Positions 21,501 to 29,542 of a DNA stretch of 64,000 nt are shown here, in pieces. Location: assembly GCA_000818945.1 (NCBI GenBank), contig KN805413.1, positions 190,209 to 254,208 on the forward strand, given 5' to 3'. The notes beneath the pieces are model-generated. The model saw only the letters and a list, made by a program, of their open reading frames with translations, ran no database searches and had not been told where the DNA came from. Both the position numbers and the translations under genes were made by a program. Each line of letters starts with the position of its first letter. The first letter of the stretch is position 1. Origin of the DNA: Schizochytrium sp. CCTCC M209059. Lineage: Eukaryota > Sar > Bigyra > Thraustochytrida > Thraustochytriidae.

Positions 21501-24500
21501 GCAGGGCGTCGTGCACGAGGTCATCTCCAGGTTGCGCCACCGCGACAAGGGCGACGAGAGCAGCATCCCATAAGTCTGAGTGATCTCCCGGTAGACTGGC
21601 AACTCGTTTTTGGAGCGTTGTCAGTGCTTGAGCGATGCGGAATGACTTAAAGGTACTTTGTGCTAGCATCTGGGCGGCGCTCATGCAAAAAGTGACCTCT
21701 GGATGTTCAAGCCAAGAAATAAAGGCAGTCTCGAGCGTCTCATTCAAGGGTGCAGCCTCATCGCCCGCTTCAGGTGCACAGCGTGAGATGAGAATACGCG
21801 CCGCGCAGCTCCGTATCGAGAGGATTTTAGCGTGAGAAACGGCACGGCACAAGGTGTACAAAAGCTCCACTGTAAGCGGAAGCGACAGAAGTGCCTCGTG
21901 GCTATTGCTGCTAATGCTCGAGCTCGCACCGCTCTCGTCGAGAGATGCAATTGTAAGAAGATCCTCGATGATGCGCGGATGTTGAACCCGAAGAGCGGCA
22001 ACGAGTTCATGACCATTCTCGGACTCGACCTCATCGTGCAGTTGACGATGGAGTTCATCGATAACGAGCTTATGCGACTCGGCCTGGAGCGCTGCGATGG
22101 CCTCGACCGCCGCGCGTCGAACTTGGCCGCTTTCGTCGGACCAAAGCCCGAGAAGAACGTCGATGATAACTTCATTGTTCTTGGCGGATGCTAGATGACT
22201 CAAGGCATAGGCAGCAGAGGCGCGGCGGTACCAAGGCAAAAGAAGCAACGGGGCGCGGTCAGTCGTCTCATCGATGCCAGGGCCAAACATGATCGAGTAC
22301 GCTGCCTTTCGAGAGTCGTACAGTTTGTGAACCTCCGCGAGCGCCATGAGCTGAAGGTTGCGCGAAGGATGCGTTAGTGCGTCGACCAGCTCTTCCTCAT
22401 TAATATAGTCGGAGAATCTGCTCTTGATTAAGGTCTCCACCTGCGACCGTGGTGCCTCCGCTGCCACGTTGCGAGCCCCTTCGATCGATTCTGACGCTGC
22501 TGCTTCAGCATGAAGCTCTGCACAAAGTAGAACGTTGCTCCCCGAGGAATCGTCCCACGATAGAATGCATTCCGCAAACGCAAGAAACGCGCGAGGAGGC
22601 ATGGAACCAGCCATGCTTGTAAGAGTTACCTGCCACCAAGGGTCGTGCAAATGGCCCCATTTATCCTGCTCGGGGCAAATGCAAAGCAGAGATTTAATTG
22701 TCTCGCAAAAAGGATTTTCGCCTCCATCCTTTGTGCTCCGTAGAGCTTGTTGTAAATGGTCAACAATGAACAAGCCTGCCAAATACTCTTGGAAGCTAAG
22801 ATGGACGAAGCGCAATACCTGCTGAGGGCTAGTTTGTGAGGTCGTTGATCCATAACCTTCTGCGGCTGCGTTCGGTTGAACCGAGACTCTGCTCGTCGCA
22901 AACAGACCGCAGAGACCCGAGTACACTGCGCCCTGCAACACTTCGATGACGCGAAAGACTTCCTCTTGCAAGGCGAGAGGCTTGGCCATGACTTCAGATG
23001 AAAAGTAGACTGGGTCCGCCACATAGGTTTCAGCGACACGATTGAGCACGTCTGGCCCAAAGTCCCGCGTGCGCAAGGACTGCGCGGTGAACGCAAGAGA
23101 TTTCAGAAACCCATAACTTATCTTGGATGCAAGCGTTTCGATCGAACGCTGCACGTGCTTGTCGTCTGCGCCTCTGCGCATTCCAAACTTTGCCATTGAT
23201 CCGTGGTGCAAAAGTTGCGCCACAGCCCGCTCGTACAGGTACGAGCGCGTAAGGATGCCTTGATTGCTTCGCGGGCGCTCGCCGTTCGCGCACTGTGGAG
23301 CGGAACTGGCCTTGTTCGCCAGAAGAGAAACGAGCAGAGACAGCATGAGCGGGTTACGAGCAATCTCAGCGTATTGAGGTTTACGCAGCTCGTTGCGAAT
23401 AGTGAGGAGACGTGGGTGGTCACTCCCGAGGCGCATTTCAACAATCTGACTTTGCATTTGGTCCGTAAGTGGCATGACCTGAAGAAATTGAAAGCTTCGA
23501 AAGGCCGTCTCGTTGAAGCCAGTTTCGCGAGAGGAAATGATGATGCGTTTCTCATGGCCCACGAGGCCAGCTAGGTAGCGCTCAATGGCGGGCTTATGGT
23601 CGCCGGCTTCATCGAGACCGTCAAAGAGATAGCACAGTGCGTCTTCTTTGCGCATCTGCCGGAAGAATGCAAGACGCGCGCTGCCCTCTCCAAAGGTGCT
23701 GACAAAGTAAGCATCAAGAAGATCATCCTCGGAGGTGAGCTTGCGCTCTGTCATGAGACGTCCAAGTTCGATGATGAGAATGAGAATAGGAATAACGTCG
23801 TGGCCGTCTGAGGCAAGATCATGACCCATTGAAACAAGAATCTTGCGCATAAGGCAGGACTTGCCCGATGCAGCGCCGCCCAAGAGAACACGATGACCTT
23901 CATCGCGAGGGTTTCCAAGCACTTGCAGCGCGCTTGTGAAGCGCGCGTGACCGTTGTCTTCATCATCTACGACGGAAGCCGGCCACAAACCTCCCAGTCC
24001 TTTGTCGGCAGTGCAACCCAGAATATCGCCGCGCAATGCGTCGAGACGTTTTTTAAGACGTCTCTGAGCCTGAATCTCGTCCATGTTGGCCACTTCACGC
24101 ATGACCTTTTCGCGAGAGCTCCCTTCGATCATTTGTAGCTCGACTGTTTGTTCCAGTATGTTAACTGGCTCTCGCGTGAAAAGGTCAAGAATGTACGATT
24201 CCCGGACCCGAACGTCGTGAAAGTAGCGATGTTTCTCGTACTTTATCTGATCTGCGGAAAGACTTGCGTTCATGGGCATATGCCTCGAGGTCGCTTCGCT
24301 GTGCGCTCGAGCAGGAATTTTGATAGAGCCCCCGTTCGTCTCCATTAAATTCAAGAGCCGCTGTGCGCAGCGCGTCGCGACAAAGTAGGGAAGACGCTTG
24401 TCCTCGATATCTGTGAAGCGGAGCGCCCGAGCGGCATTGTGTAACATTGCCACAAGCATTTGCGCTGGCCCTGGATCTGTCTCGCAATAATTTGCAGCGT

Positions 24501-27201
24501 ACATGCGCAGACGCTTGATGGCCTTCCAGGCAAAGGCCACTCTAGCGAGCTGATCAGTTGGCGCTGCATCTGTTTGCATGTCAAAGCGACTGTTATAGAC
24601 GACTTCCCGGAGGTCCCCGACTTGAATGAGGATGTCTGCGACCTGTTGCAGTGCTTCGTACTCGGCGTTTGAGCGCGGTTGGGTATACTCAAAGAGGACG
24701 CAGGATTCCAGCTTTGCGATATCCGTCAAAACGTGACCACGTCCGGAAAAGGCAAAATCAATGACCCAGACAATGTTGTGAGAGTCAATGAGAATGTTCA
24801 TGCCATTGAGATCTCCGTGGACGAGACCCATCTCATAAGGGTAAGTCTGTCGATCGATCTTGTCGAGTAGACGTTGCAGAAGCGCTCTACCGGACCCCGT
24901 CGGGTCAAGCTGGGCCCAGTCAGGGAGGCCCGCGGCGCCAGCACCTGTCAAGCCCGGGACTGCAGGTGGTTCGAGCAAGCGGCCAATGTACTTGTCTATT
25001 TTGTAGACGTCCAAGAGACTACACGAGATTGTTTCTTTGGAGGAAAGCGTGGTGGTGCGCAAGATTTCACCAAAAACCTCTTTGAGGACCTGATAGACCT
25101 CGCCATAGACAAGATTTGTTCCTTTCCTCACGCCCTTTGGAGATCTGGCGTCCAACGCTGACCGCAGTTCCTCGTCCTCCGATGTGGGAGACATTGGGCC
25201 AGTCATTGGCGATGCGATGGAAGCTGGCGAGGAGGGCGAGCGCGCAACCTGGGTCTCTGTTTGCATCGTGAGAACCTTATCCGAAGTATAGCTTGCGAGA
25301 ACCTGCGAGCTCGAAACTCGGGTCTTGCCAAGCGCATGTTCGACGCGCGCACGCTCCTCCTCGGCGCTTTCATGCATGAACAGCTTTTTGAATGTGCTGA
25401 GAGGCTGCGCCGCACCACTATTGAGCAGGTTTGATCGAAAATCTGGAAGCATCCACACAGCGCCAACCAGCTCAAACTTGATTCCGCCAAGGAGAGAGTC
25501 GGAGCCCTCGACGTCGGTTTGCAGAATTGCGGGCGCACAGTCTCCCATGTACGGCGCCAAGGCTCGAAAGCGCTGGATTTCATCGCGCATGAGGTCTCTT
25601 CGGTCTAATTTCACGACCGTGGGGTCTCCCTGCGACCCATCGCAGTATCGTGCCTGGGCCTGAAGGACGAAGGATCCAGAGAATCCACCATGCAGAATTC
25701 TTGAAAAAATTCGACTTGCATTGGGAAAGAGATTGTTGAGCACCTGATAATGTTCGTTGCTAAGGCCTCGCGACGAGAGACTGTCTTGATCAGCAACAAT
25801 GAGCTCTGTGATTGGGTCTGCCAGCTTCTTCTTAAAGTCCGATTTTGAGAGAAGACTTCCGTCGCGAAGGACATCTTTGATCTGCTGCAAAAGATCGGTA
25901 ATTTCATCTTCTGTGAGACCCCACTGACGCATATGACGCCGGAGCCGACTGCATGGAATATAGAGGTCGTCAGAGTCAGAGGCTTTCTCAAAGTCGTCGT
26001 CGTACAGACTCCAAAAGAAAGGCTTCTCGATTTCAGGTAGCAGAGTCGAGGTGGACTCGGTCGCATCGCCAAGCAAAAATTTCCGGCGATGAGCTGTTGA
26101 CGGTGCTGACCGGGACGTTTTCCCGTTGACAATCTGAGCAACCTCGGCCCGCGTTCTCCACTTCCAATAATGTTTCGTCGCAATGTGCATCGTTGGAAGA
26201 TACTCCACAGTACAAAAGTCGGCATCAGGAAGTCTGCGATCCAGAGCTACGTCTACGGTCACAAGGATATATCTTGTTAGCAGTCCAGGGTAGGATGGAG
26301 ACTCAAGATCCTCGACGCAGACTCTTGGGCTATCCCGCTTCGCGGTGATGGCGCGGCGAGGAATGCATCTTCCGCGAACGGTATTGATGTTTTGCATCTC
26401 CTTCTCGACGCTACGTCTTGCTGCGTTGAATGCATTCTCACCATAGCGCATCATCGAAGACAATAGCATGTTTCTGTACCGAAGCTGTCCTGTTTCACCG
26501 AGTTCCTGAGAAGCCTCGACAAGGTACCGAAAACGTCCGCGCTCGATCTCCTGCTTTATCCTCGCTCGCACGACGCGCAGTAGACGAAAGATCCTGACCG
26601 AGTCGCCATCTGCGGCCTCAATGACAAGCACGCTCGTTTTGTTTTGGATTTCTCGAAACAAACTTGCGGAAGATTTAGTTCGGGCAAGACCCCAATGTAG
26701 CGTGTCAATGCCAGACTCATGGAGCCATGTGCGAAACCCTGAAAGATCTTGGAAGCTTGTATCGTCAAGTATCTCTGTTTCCTTGTATGCTGCCTCGTTG
26801 ATGCTTTGGGTGCTCGAAGAAGTGTCCGCTTTAGTCTCCTTGCCAACTCTTTTTTTATTGTGTTGGGATTGTCTGTGGCCCTCGAGAAGGACCGCCGCCT
26901 CCGCGACGGAGGTGGCTTTAACGAGATCACGACGGAAACCCTTGCTCTCGATCTCTTCACGTCGATAGCGTGCATCTTCGTCATCGAGAGCAGCATGTGC
27001 TACTCTCGTCAATCTCAACCTCGCAGACAAGGCTTGTTGAGTCGTGAGACCAAGTTTTTGGCCTTGTTGCTCAACGACCACACCCGCTGCTTCGGCTCGA
27101 CACGCCGTGCATGCTCCAAGACGGCGTTGCCTTCCGTGGCCGCAGTCTCGTGGCTCCACGGGGCCAGCGTGGGGCCCCTCTTCGGGCGCCGAGCCGCCCA
27201 T
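15553..27201 (-). CDS. Giant STAND-type protein: phosphotransferase-like domain, NACHT NTPase, HEAT-like repeats, DUF4062, second P-loop region
   Basis: One uninterrupted 3882-codon frame from an ATG at 27201. Domains in order: an uncharacterised N-terminal region (Cys/His-rich at about 19-35); an aminoglycoside-phosphotransferase-like fold at about 495-900 with glycine loop HGGFSGSF (504-511), likely K531, HGDLNGMN (H795, D797, N802) and IDF (D815); a NACHT NTPase with Walker A GGAASGKS (1108-1115), Walker B LFDGLDEA (1192-1199), sensor IIISSRE and the typical FVHLSFQEYLAG near 1464; a long HEAT-like helical section at about 1620-2850; a DUF4062-type start VFLNAIPDEMATER at 2918, running to FMVCFLGARYG near 3010; and a second NTPase with AERYQGKTT (3299-3307) and VLVIDGLFEV near 3397. 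NACHT and DUF4062 proteins act as ligand-gated oligomerising switches in immunity and signalling. Function here is inferred only at that level. It is downstream-convergent with the CaMKK-like gene. Confidence 0.85.
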   Translation of the reverse strand: MGGSAPEEGPHAGPVEPRDCGHGRQRRLGACTACRAEAAGVVVEQQGQKLGLTTQQALSARLRLTRVAHAALDDEDARYRREEIESKGFRRDLVKATSVAEAAVLLEGHRQSQHNKKRVGKETKADTSSSTQSINEAAYKETEILDDTSFQDLSGFRTWLHESGIDTLHWGLARTKSSASLFREIQNKTSVLVIEAADGDSVRIFRLLRVVRARIKQEIERGRFRYLVEASQELGETGQLRYRNMLLSSMMRYGENAFNAARRSVEKEMQNINTVRGRCIPRRAITAKRDSPRVCVEDLESPSYPGLLTRYILVTVDVALDRRLPDADFCTVEYLPTMHIATKHYWKWRTRAEVAQIVNGKTSRSAPSTAHRRKFLLGDATESTSTLLPEIEKPFFWSLYDDDFEKASDSDDLYIPCSRLRRHMRQWGLTEDEITDLLQQIKDVLRDGSLLSKSDFKKKLADPITELIVADQDSLSSRGLSNEHYQVLNNLFPNASRIFSRILHGGFSGSFVLQAQARYCDGSQGDPTVVKLDRRDLMRDEIQRFRALAPYMGDCAPAILQTDVEGSDSLLGGIKFELVGAVWMLPDFRSNLLNSGAAQPLSTFKKLFMHESAEEERARVEHALGKTRVSSSQVLASYTSDKVLTMQTETQVARSPSSPASIASPMTGPMSPTSEDEELRSALDARSPKGVRKGTNLVYGEVYQVLKEVFGEILRTTTLSSKETISCSLLDVYKIDKYIGRLLEPPAVPGLTGAGAAGLPDWAQLDPTGSGRALLQRLLDKIDRQTYPYEMGLVHGDLNGMNILIDSHNIVWVIDFAFSGRGHVLTDIAKLESCVLFEYTQPRSNAEYEALQQVADILIQVGDLREVVYNSRFDMQTDAAPTDQLARVAFAWKAIKRLRMYAANYCETDPGPAQMLVAMLHNAARALRFTDIEDKRLPYFVATRCAQRLLNLMETNGGSIKIPARAHSEATSRHMPMNASLSADQIKYEKHRYFHDVRVRESYILDLFTREPVNILEQTVELQMIEGSSREKVMREVANMDEIQAQRRLKKRLDALRGDILGCTADKGLGGLWPASVVDDEDNGHARFTSALQVLGNPRDEGHRVLLGGAASGKSCLMRKILVSMGHDLASDGHDVIPILILIIELGRLMTERKLTSEDDLLDAYFVSTFGEGSARLAFFRQMRKEDALCYLFDGLDEAGDHKPAIERYLAGLVGHEKRIIISSRETGFNETAFRSFQFLQVMPLTDQMQSQIVEMRLGSDHPRLLTIRNELRKPQYAEIARNPLMLSLLVSLLANKASSAPQCANGERPRSNQGILTRSYLYERAVAQLLHHGSMAKFGMRRGADDKHVQRSIETLASKISYGFLKSLAFTAQSLRTRDFGPDVLNRVAETYVADPVYFSSEVMAKPLALQEEVFRVIEVLQGAVYSGLCGLFATSRVSVQPNAAAEGYGSTTSQTSPQQVLRFVHLSFQEYLAGLFIVDHLQQALRSTKDGGENPFCETIKSLLCICPEQDKWGHLHDPWWQVTLTSMAGSMPPRAFLAFAECILSWDDSSGSNVLLCAELHAEAAASESIEGARNVAAEAPRSQVETLIKSRFSDYINEEELVDALTHPSRNLQLMALAEVHKLYDSRKAAYSIMFGPGIDETTDRAPLLLLPWYRRASAAYALSHLASAKNNEVIIDVLLGLWSDESGQVRRAAVEAIAALQAESHKLVIDELHRQLHDEVESENGHELVAALRVQHPRIIEDLLTIASLDESGASSSISSNSHEALLSLPLTVELLYTLCRAVSHAKILSIRSCAARILISRCAPEAGDEAAPLNETLETAFISWLEHPEVTFCMSAAQMLAQSTFKSFRIAQALTTLQKRVASLPGDHSDLWDAALVALVAVAQPGDDLVHDALLFGLHAKASTTRGECIQLLQQLLPRILTQSQDFDESQEKRSLATSEPIEELSSAHASQEDRQATTSRVPRKNASGGPSRVKQMVRLARYAETLRDMAQEDPDANVARQAYEVGQIIPQFGSEIAHSLFADERASPKVRSAALKSILQRVPNQATIAQMLPILSEWIVNGPRGLVDAAMRAMVSLKEGGPLHSALAKGTMLSWQQACNLVETLEQNAHSVKRLLNPYQIDIVLESLFKAYTAQTQEQTAPQDMDDIAKFAFCDALSGLGDSGFAFSASESWLDRFTDSDVNLQVALATMLSDACVCSLEESIMGYVRSAETDKRVRASLALALYRLNRWKSESVQSAMEAWLSEEDESMQLAAIDVLCEIGEIGSRLVRLLPSLLHGASFRIGPAVQKARSQRAGLLTRKDTKARMRMAVLSHLRMHSDTNSLVDTVQGKVALRESIAHGVQTLMLHPKFELAETEVLCWLDDAENVKVVTCEMLAKTTCTEAARTESVAEKLFKILSALPDGPNIESKTRDTAQTDVSRVLCNAAKVALVTRFRRFLPWTAASEQRLATGSAQVREALLKTLALRDWVQDPALFNAMFPILRSSCLNDDEREVRISAVALCTDWLRAVKDTRMEPALAEAQADNVARMEGCIEGVLLSFDREPLELSAVVDLMRGSTMSKAIFMAMIKLLRECPDQNVSARCRLALSQVKSPPPFQASDLLKLDTSSHESKLLWLTLLRKLRRDPAPTEKISDAEVVIYLRKFVAPETAREYSPSTALLVIDLLRCCADLRITLESVDILNFLEVAATAYAEASDERVLRVLLQYLLVSENVRLDAAIVGHIIDLAGSESTDVTLETDRSRNIIHFFAQYQIKDAAETSSLLKVMEEHEVAASFLFEPVLSFLRRERSHRPSDEVHKSQAALRAQIDQLARAKRTLEATYLSKEIRFGFEMHDTLGVTSKQLALKGREKIKEQRVQRQALKDMREAEWEQARAEWFPPTSVDQHLEFINVPASLEYQQSRLSTASTGVFLNAIPDEMATERQILAQNVLSEIRRRLRAMGVPVALHLSNPEALGMFLEPISSLNSPSTSNFSSASGANSAAANQARIVQRTNLARECAPFMVCFLGARYGQPQHKAQIDDSIEMLERAACFLGRPNMPTSALCYFRDATFYQDLAAHLEMESIFQQATPRRNAKGDGEEKGDASSKYNAIELSFRDSEKPALANLEKVYAGEDSTDIRLKSRQEREKQAILSHPYAKSTNVRLAAPVKLQNSGHVSPNCLLDFFAQVTEDLLGRILGEFPVRTSHRAKHTAGTVCGSEELAEELPFRLTEEQRAHEHYLWEHSQLLRSDTEFGGFLPRTRQHIYQDLQHLLTEDGSSDNKLRAERRTVKNPKFWTKDEHLGNSAILLTAERYQGKTTVLATFTDWYRSTCAPSLPPIIFHSCRASAMSGDLTLLLLRLGIELLNVFHPRLDLEDWSPPCGCALNLESVRTWWHGLLCEVSSLALSDHRRPVLVIDGLFEVMDAASAESKEIWRGLLPQRYGGCCPPGISIILSASVCSNAKALARTNKRQHFPFREVQVGSLSKDEQTVLLIEALARYRMRPTESLLLRTSRASANFAPANLDIFARHVAGLHEGCTQIETRIEHLLGLLGNDELENDQEEGGGNAPDGDAVAADRDRAHTILDSILIRLEVEFGVSLCRSILTCLALTGHMDESDLFEFSSQFAETISPKEWRRLCLQLDEVVICVSVCAQNEIAPWQRRGSSLRSVNSQSSRSSRGPEARRISDLASQDLSARRRSADGGAGRRYIRHVSAPEELMRALHAETHSVRVLSLRSEWFKRGVLLRYYNTSETAKCPQLAEFYERLCRFWTSKLDVWYATSAHIPLLTHRAAVMRKVVHYALCASDPLSCIRRTLLSPKTLAAMAAQSTWYDAMSAMAEDFARALDFLQQGQDSRFTEEDAKECATKLAFARERITANVDEISANPDCVTELL

Positions 27202-27553
27202 GCTGTCAGGAGGTCACGGTTTGTACGGGCACACAACTTGCAACTACTACGTAGTAGTACGTACTGGGACACTTGGCCCATATTCTGGTGCCCTTTGTCC
27301 GTTACGAATCAACAGCACTGCCAGTGCCAGAAAGTACCATTGGCGACCAGAGGCAGTGCCCTGGCAGTGCAGTGGCATAGTGCACTCACTGACACTCCTC
27401 GTCCCCGTCCGAGTCTGTGAGTCCGATATGCAGACCAACCGGCTCGGGCCTGGTTGGTCTAGGCTAGCCAGCCAGGCCTAGGCCCTAATGCCGCAGTGCC
27501 GTTCACCGGGGTGCCGTGATAATTTCATATCGCAAGACGTAATAGCGTATTGA
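27202..27553. promoter_or_regulatory. Upstream region of the giant STAND gene with clustered CAGTGC words
   Basis: This 352-bp stretch lies between the STAND start codon and the transposon end. It contains a perfect 16-bp palindrome, ACTACTACGTAGTAGT, near 27243-27258, and about six copies of CAGTGC or its complement GCACTG between 27314 and 27500. GC-rich direct words (GGCCTGGTTGG, AGCCAGGCCTAGGCC) lie at 27447-27484. These are candidate control elements; no factor can be named. Confidence 0.4.
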
Positions 27554-27582
27554 CAGTCAACGAGACCATAAATCGGTAATTA
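27554..27582. repeat. Left terminal inverted repeat of the transposon
   Basis: Twenty-nine bases starting CAGTCAACGAG and ending GGTAATTA. They pair with 29514-29542 in inverse orientation with a single mismatch (A at 27565 against the C expected from the other end). Confidence 0.93.
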
Positions 27583-27718
27583 TAAAGGCAATGGAGGGAG
27601 CTGCACAGGGCCGGGGGAAGGGGCGTTGTTGGCGGGCCTCTGTGCTAATTGTCGAGCCCAACTCGTATTTGGATAATAGTTGATTGTAACCATTATTAGA
27701 GTTTTTACTATATAACCT

Positions 27719-29353
27719 CTAGGATCGACCATCTGCAATTGTTAGGACAGCTTCGAGCTGCTTTTCGAGTTCATCAACGTCGTAATCTTCTTCAAAAAGG
27801 TCATCATCATCATCACCATCATCGCTGTCAGTTTCAACACCATCTTCAATCGAGGATTCACTACGAAACTCCTCTACGACACGATCGCGTGAGACGATAA
27901 TCCTCTTCACCAAGTCTCGACCGGAGGGTTGCTCGAGTTTGATGAACTCGGCATCGAGTCTCTGCTTCACATCTTGAAGAGTGGTGTCCTTCGTGTATTG
28001 CCTTGCAATGTTTCCTTTCACGTAAGCCCAAATCAGTTCGATGGGCTGAAGATCCGAGTAGTGAGGTGGCGTGAAGAGGACACGATGCCCTGCCCTCTCT
28101 GCTGCCTCGATCACTTCCGGCAGCACCTTCTCCTTGATCCAGTTCTTCAGCAGAACTTTCAGCTGCGCAACTGTGCTCGTTGCGTCGTGCGGTATCTGAT
28201 AACGATAAAGCGCTGCAATAACCTCCCGTTTCTTTAGCTTCGCGACGTCGGGTGCGGTTGGCGGCAGCGTCTTGTGGTAGCTCGCATTGTCCATCATGAT
28301 CAGGGACGGCTCATGAAGGTTAGGCAGGAGCTGCGTCCGCCACCACAATGCAAAATTCGTCCCGTTGAAGTTCTTGTGGTAGTCTCCTTTGCTCGCGTCA
28401 GCTGCTTGCGGACAAAACGTCCAAATAGAGCCTGGCACGAGGCCAGCTTCACGATCTAGGTATTTTGGACTCGAATTCTGAATGGCAGCCAGAATACAAT
28501 ACCTACGTCCTTTGTGTTGAACGCGCGTCGTTGTGTCTTCCGCGTCCATTGGATCAAATAGACTTTTATCAAACCTATGGTAGTGTTGATGCACGTATGA
28601 CTCATCAAGATAGACCTCCCTTAGCTGCAACTCAGGCGGAAGGGATCGATTCTGTAAGAGTCTGACGATGTAATCGTCGCGCAGAGCAATATGTTCGACC
28701 TTTAACGAAACCTTTCCCGGACGCTTCCCACGGCAGAAGCCCATCGCGACCAGATAGGACTGTGTGGCCCGAAGAGCAGCACTGTAGTCTTTGGCGTCTA
28801 TCACACCGCCTTCGTCATGGATAATTGAAAGCACCCCAGTCTCTACCAGGTAGTCTGTGACGTGTCTGGCTGACACAGCCTCATGCCGCAGCCGCCTTTC
28901 GCGCACGAAGTCACGAATCTTGAAGAATACCTGCTTCGTCGTTGGAACACGTCTCGGCTTAGCCTCTCGATTGCCGCGATTCGAGACTGGTTGCAGACTG
29001 CGATCGCCAGTCTCACTGGTTCGAGAATCAGTCCAGCTCTTGATGAGAGGAGCGAGCGTGGACTTGGATATGCCCAGCATTGCGGCCACATTTGCCATCG
29101 CGTTAATCGGCCACTTGCGGCCTGTCTTTTTCTGCGAAGCCAACTGATCTTTTTGATACGCAAAATAAGCGTGTAGAGCCATGAAGCGCTCTTGAGACGT
29201 GAGCACCGGTCGTCCACGAGCTTTTCTGATGGCCTCAAGTTCTCCTTCGCAGCCCTCGATGGTCGCCGTTACCCGGGTTTTGACGCTTTCATTTCGCGGG
29301 CGCCCTTGCTCTTGAGATGGTGATATCCGGCGACGCTTGGGGAACCCGCTCAT
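27719..29353 (-). CDS. Tc1/mariner-type DDE transposase
   Basis: Cut-and-paste transposase of 544 residues from the ATG at 29353. The frame extends further upstream to 29443 only without an ATG. The N-terminal half has helix-turn-helix type segments (MANVAAMLGISKSTLAPLIK) that would bind the inverted repeats. The catalytic triad is D250 (VYLDESY), D355 (IMMDNASYH) and E439 (DLQPIELIW), with Tc1-like context around each. The second Asp and the Glu are separated by 83 residues rather than the common 34-37; the extra segment is a helical insertion (about 370-425). Similar spacing is known for the DD82E group, so this may be a relative. The C terminus is acidic. No frameshift or stop interrupts it. 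Confidence 0.9.
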   Translation of the reverse strand: MSGFPKRRRISPSQEQGRPRNESVKTRVTATIEGCEGELEAIRKARGRPVLTSQERFMALHAYFAYQKDQLASQKKTGRKWPINAMANVAAMLGISKSTLAPLIKSWTDSRTSETGDRSLQPVSNRGNREAKPRRVPTTKQVFFKIRDFVRERRLRHEAVSARHVTDYLVETGVLSIIHDEGGVIDAKDYSAALRATQSYLVAMGFCRGKRPGKVSLKVEHIALRDDYIVRLLQNRSLPPELQLREVYLDESYVHQHYHRFDKSLFDPMDAEDTTTRVQHKGRRYCILAAIQNSSPKYLDREAGLVPGSIWTFCPQAADASKGDYHKNFNGTNFALWWRTQLLPNLHEPSLIMMDNASYHKTLPPTAPDVAKLKKREVIAALYRYQIPHDATSTVAQLKVLLKNWIKEKVLPEVIEAAERAGHRVLFTPPHYSDLQPIELIWAYVKGNIARQYTKDTTLQDVKQRLDAEFIKLEQPSGRDLVKRIIVSRDRVVEEFRSESSIEDGVETDSDDGDDDDDLFEEDYDVDELEKQLEAVLTIADGRS

Positions 29354-29513
29354 CGTTTTAGCACACACCCCCTCTTCACCGCAAGTCTGCGTCGTATGCT
29401 CGCTGGCGTTGGTCGTAGCCGCGCGCTTCGTCGCGATCTGCACGCCGTCGACTTTTTCCAGTTCATCTTAAAAAGCGCCGCTTCTCGCGTGGACGGAAGG
29501 AAATATGAGAGGC

Positions 29514-29542
29514 TAATTACCGATTTATGGGCTCGTTGACTG
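29514..29542. repeat. Right terminal inverted repeat of the transposon
   Basis: Twenty-nine bases ending CTCGTTGACTG, the inverse complement of 27554-27582 with one mismatch, followed by TA. Confidence 0.93.

Larger units (their letters stand above)
27554..29542. mobile_element. Tc1/mariner-superfamily DNA transposon, complete
   Basis: The element is 1989 bp, bounded by 29-bp terminal inverted repeats that begin CAGTCAACGAG and differ at one position. The outer CAGT is typical of Tc1/mariner ends. The right flank has TA at 29543-29544, the expected target duplication; the left flank has GA at 27552-27553, so one TA copy may have mutated. The single gene inside encodes an intact DDE transposase. 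Near-identical ends and an open frame suggest recent insertion or continued activity. Confidence 0.88.
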
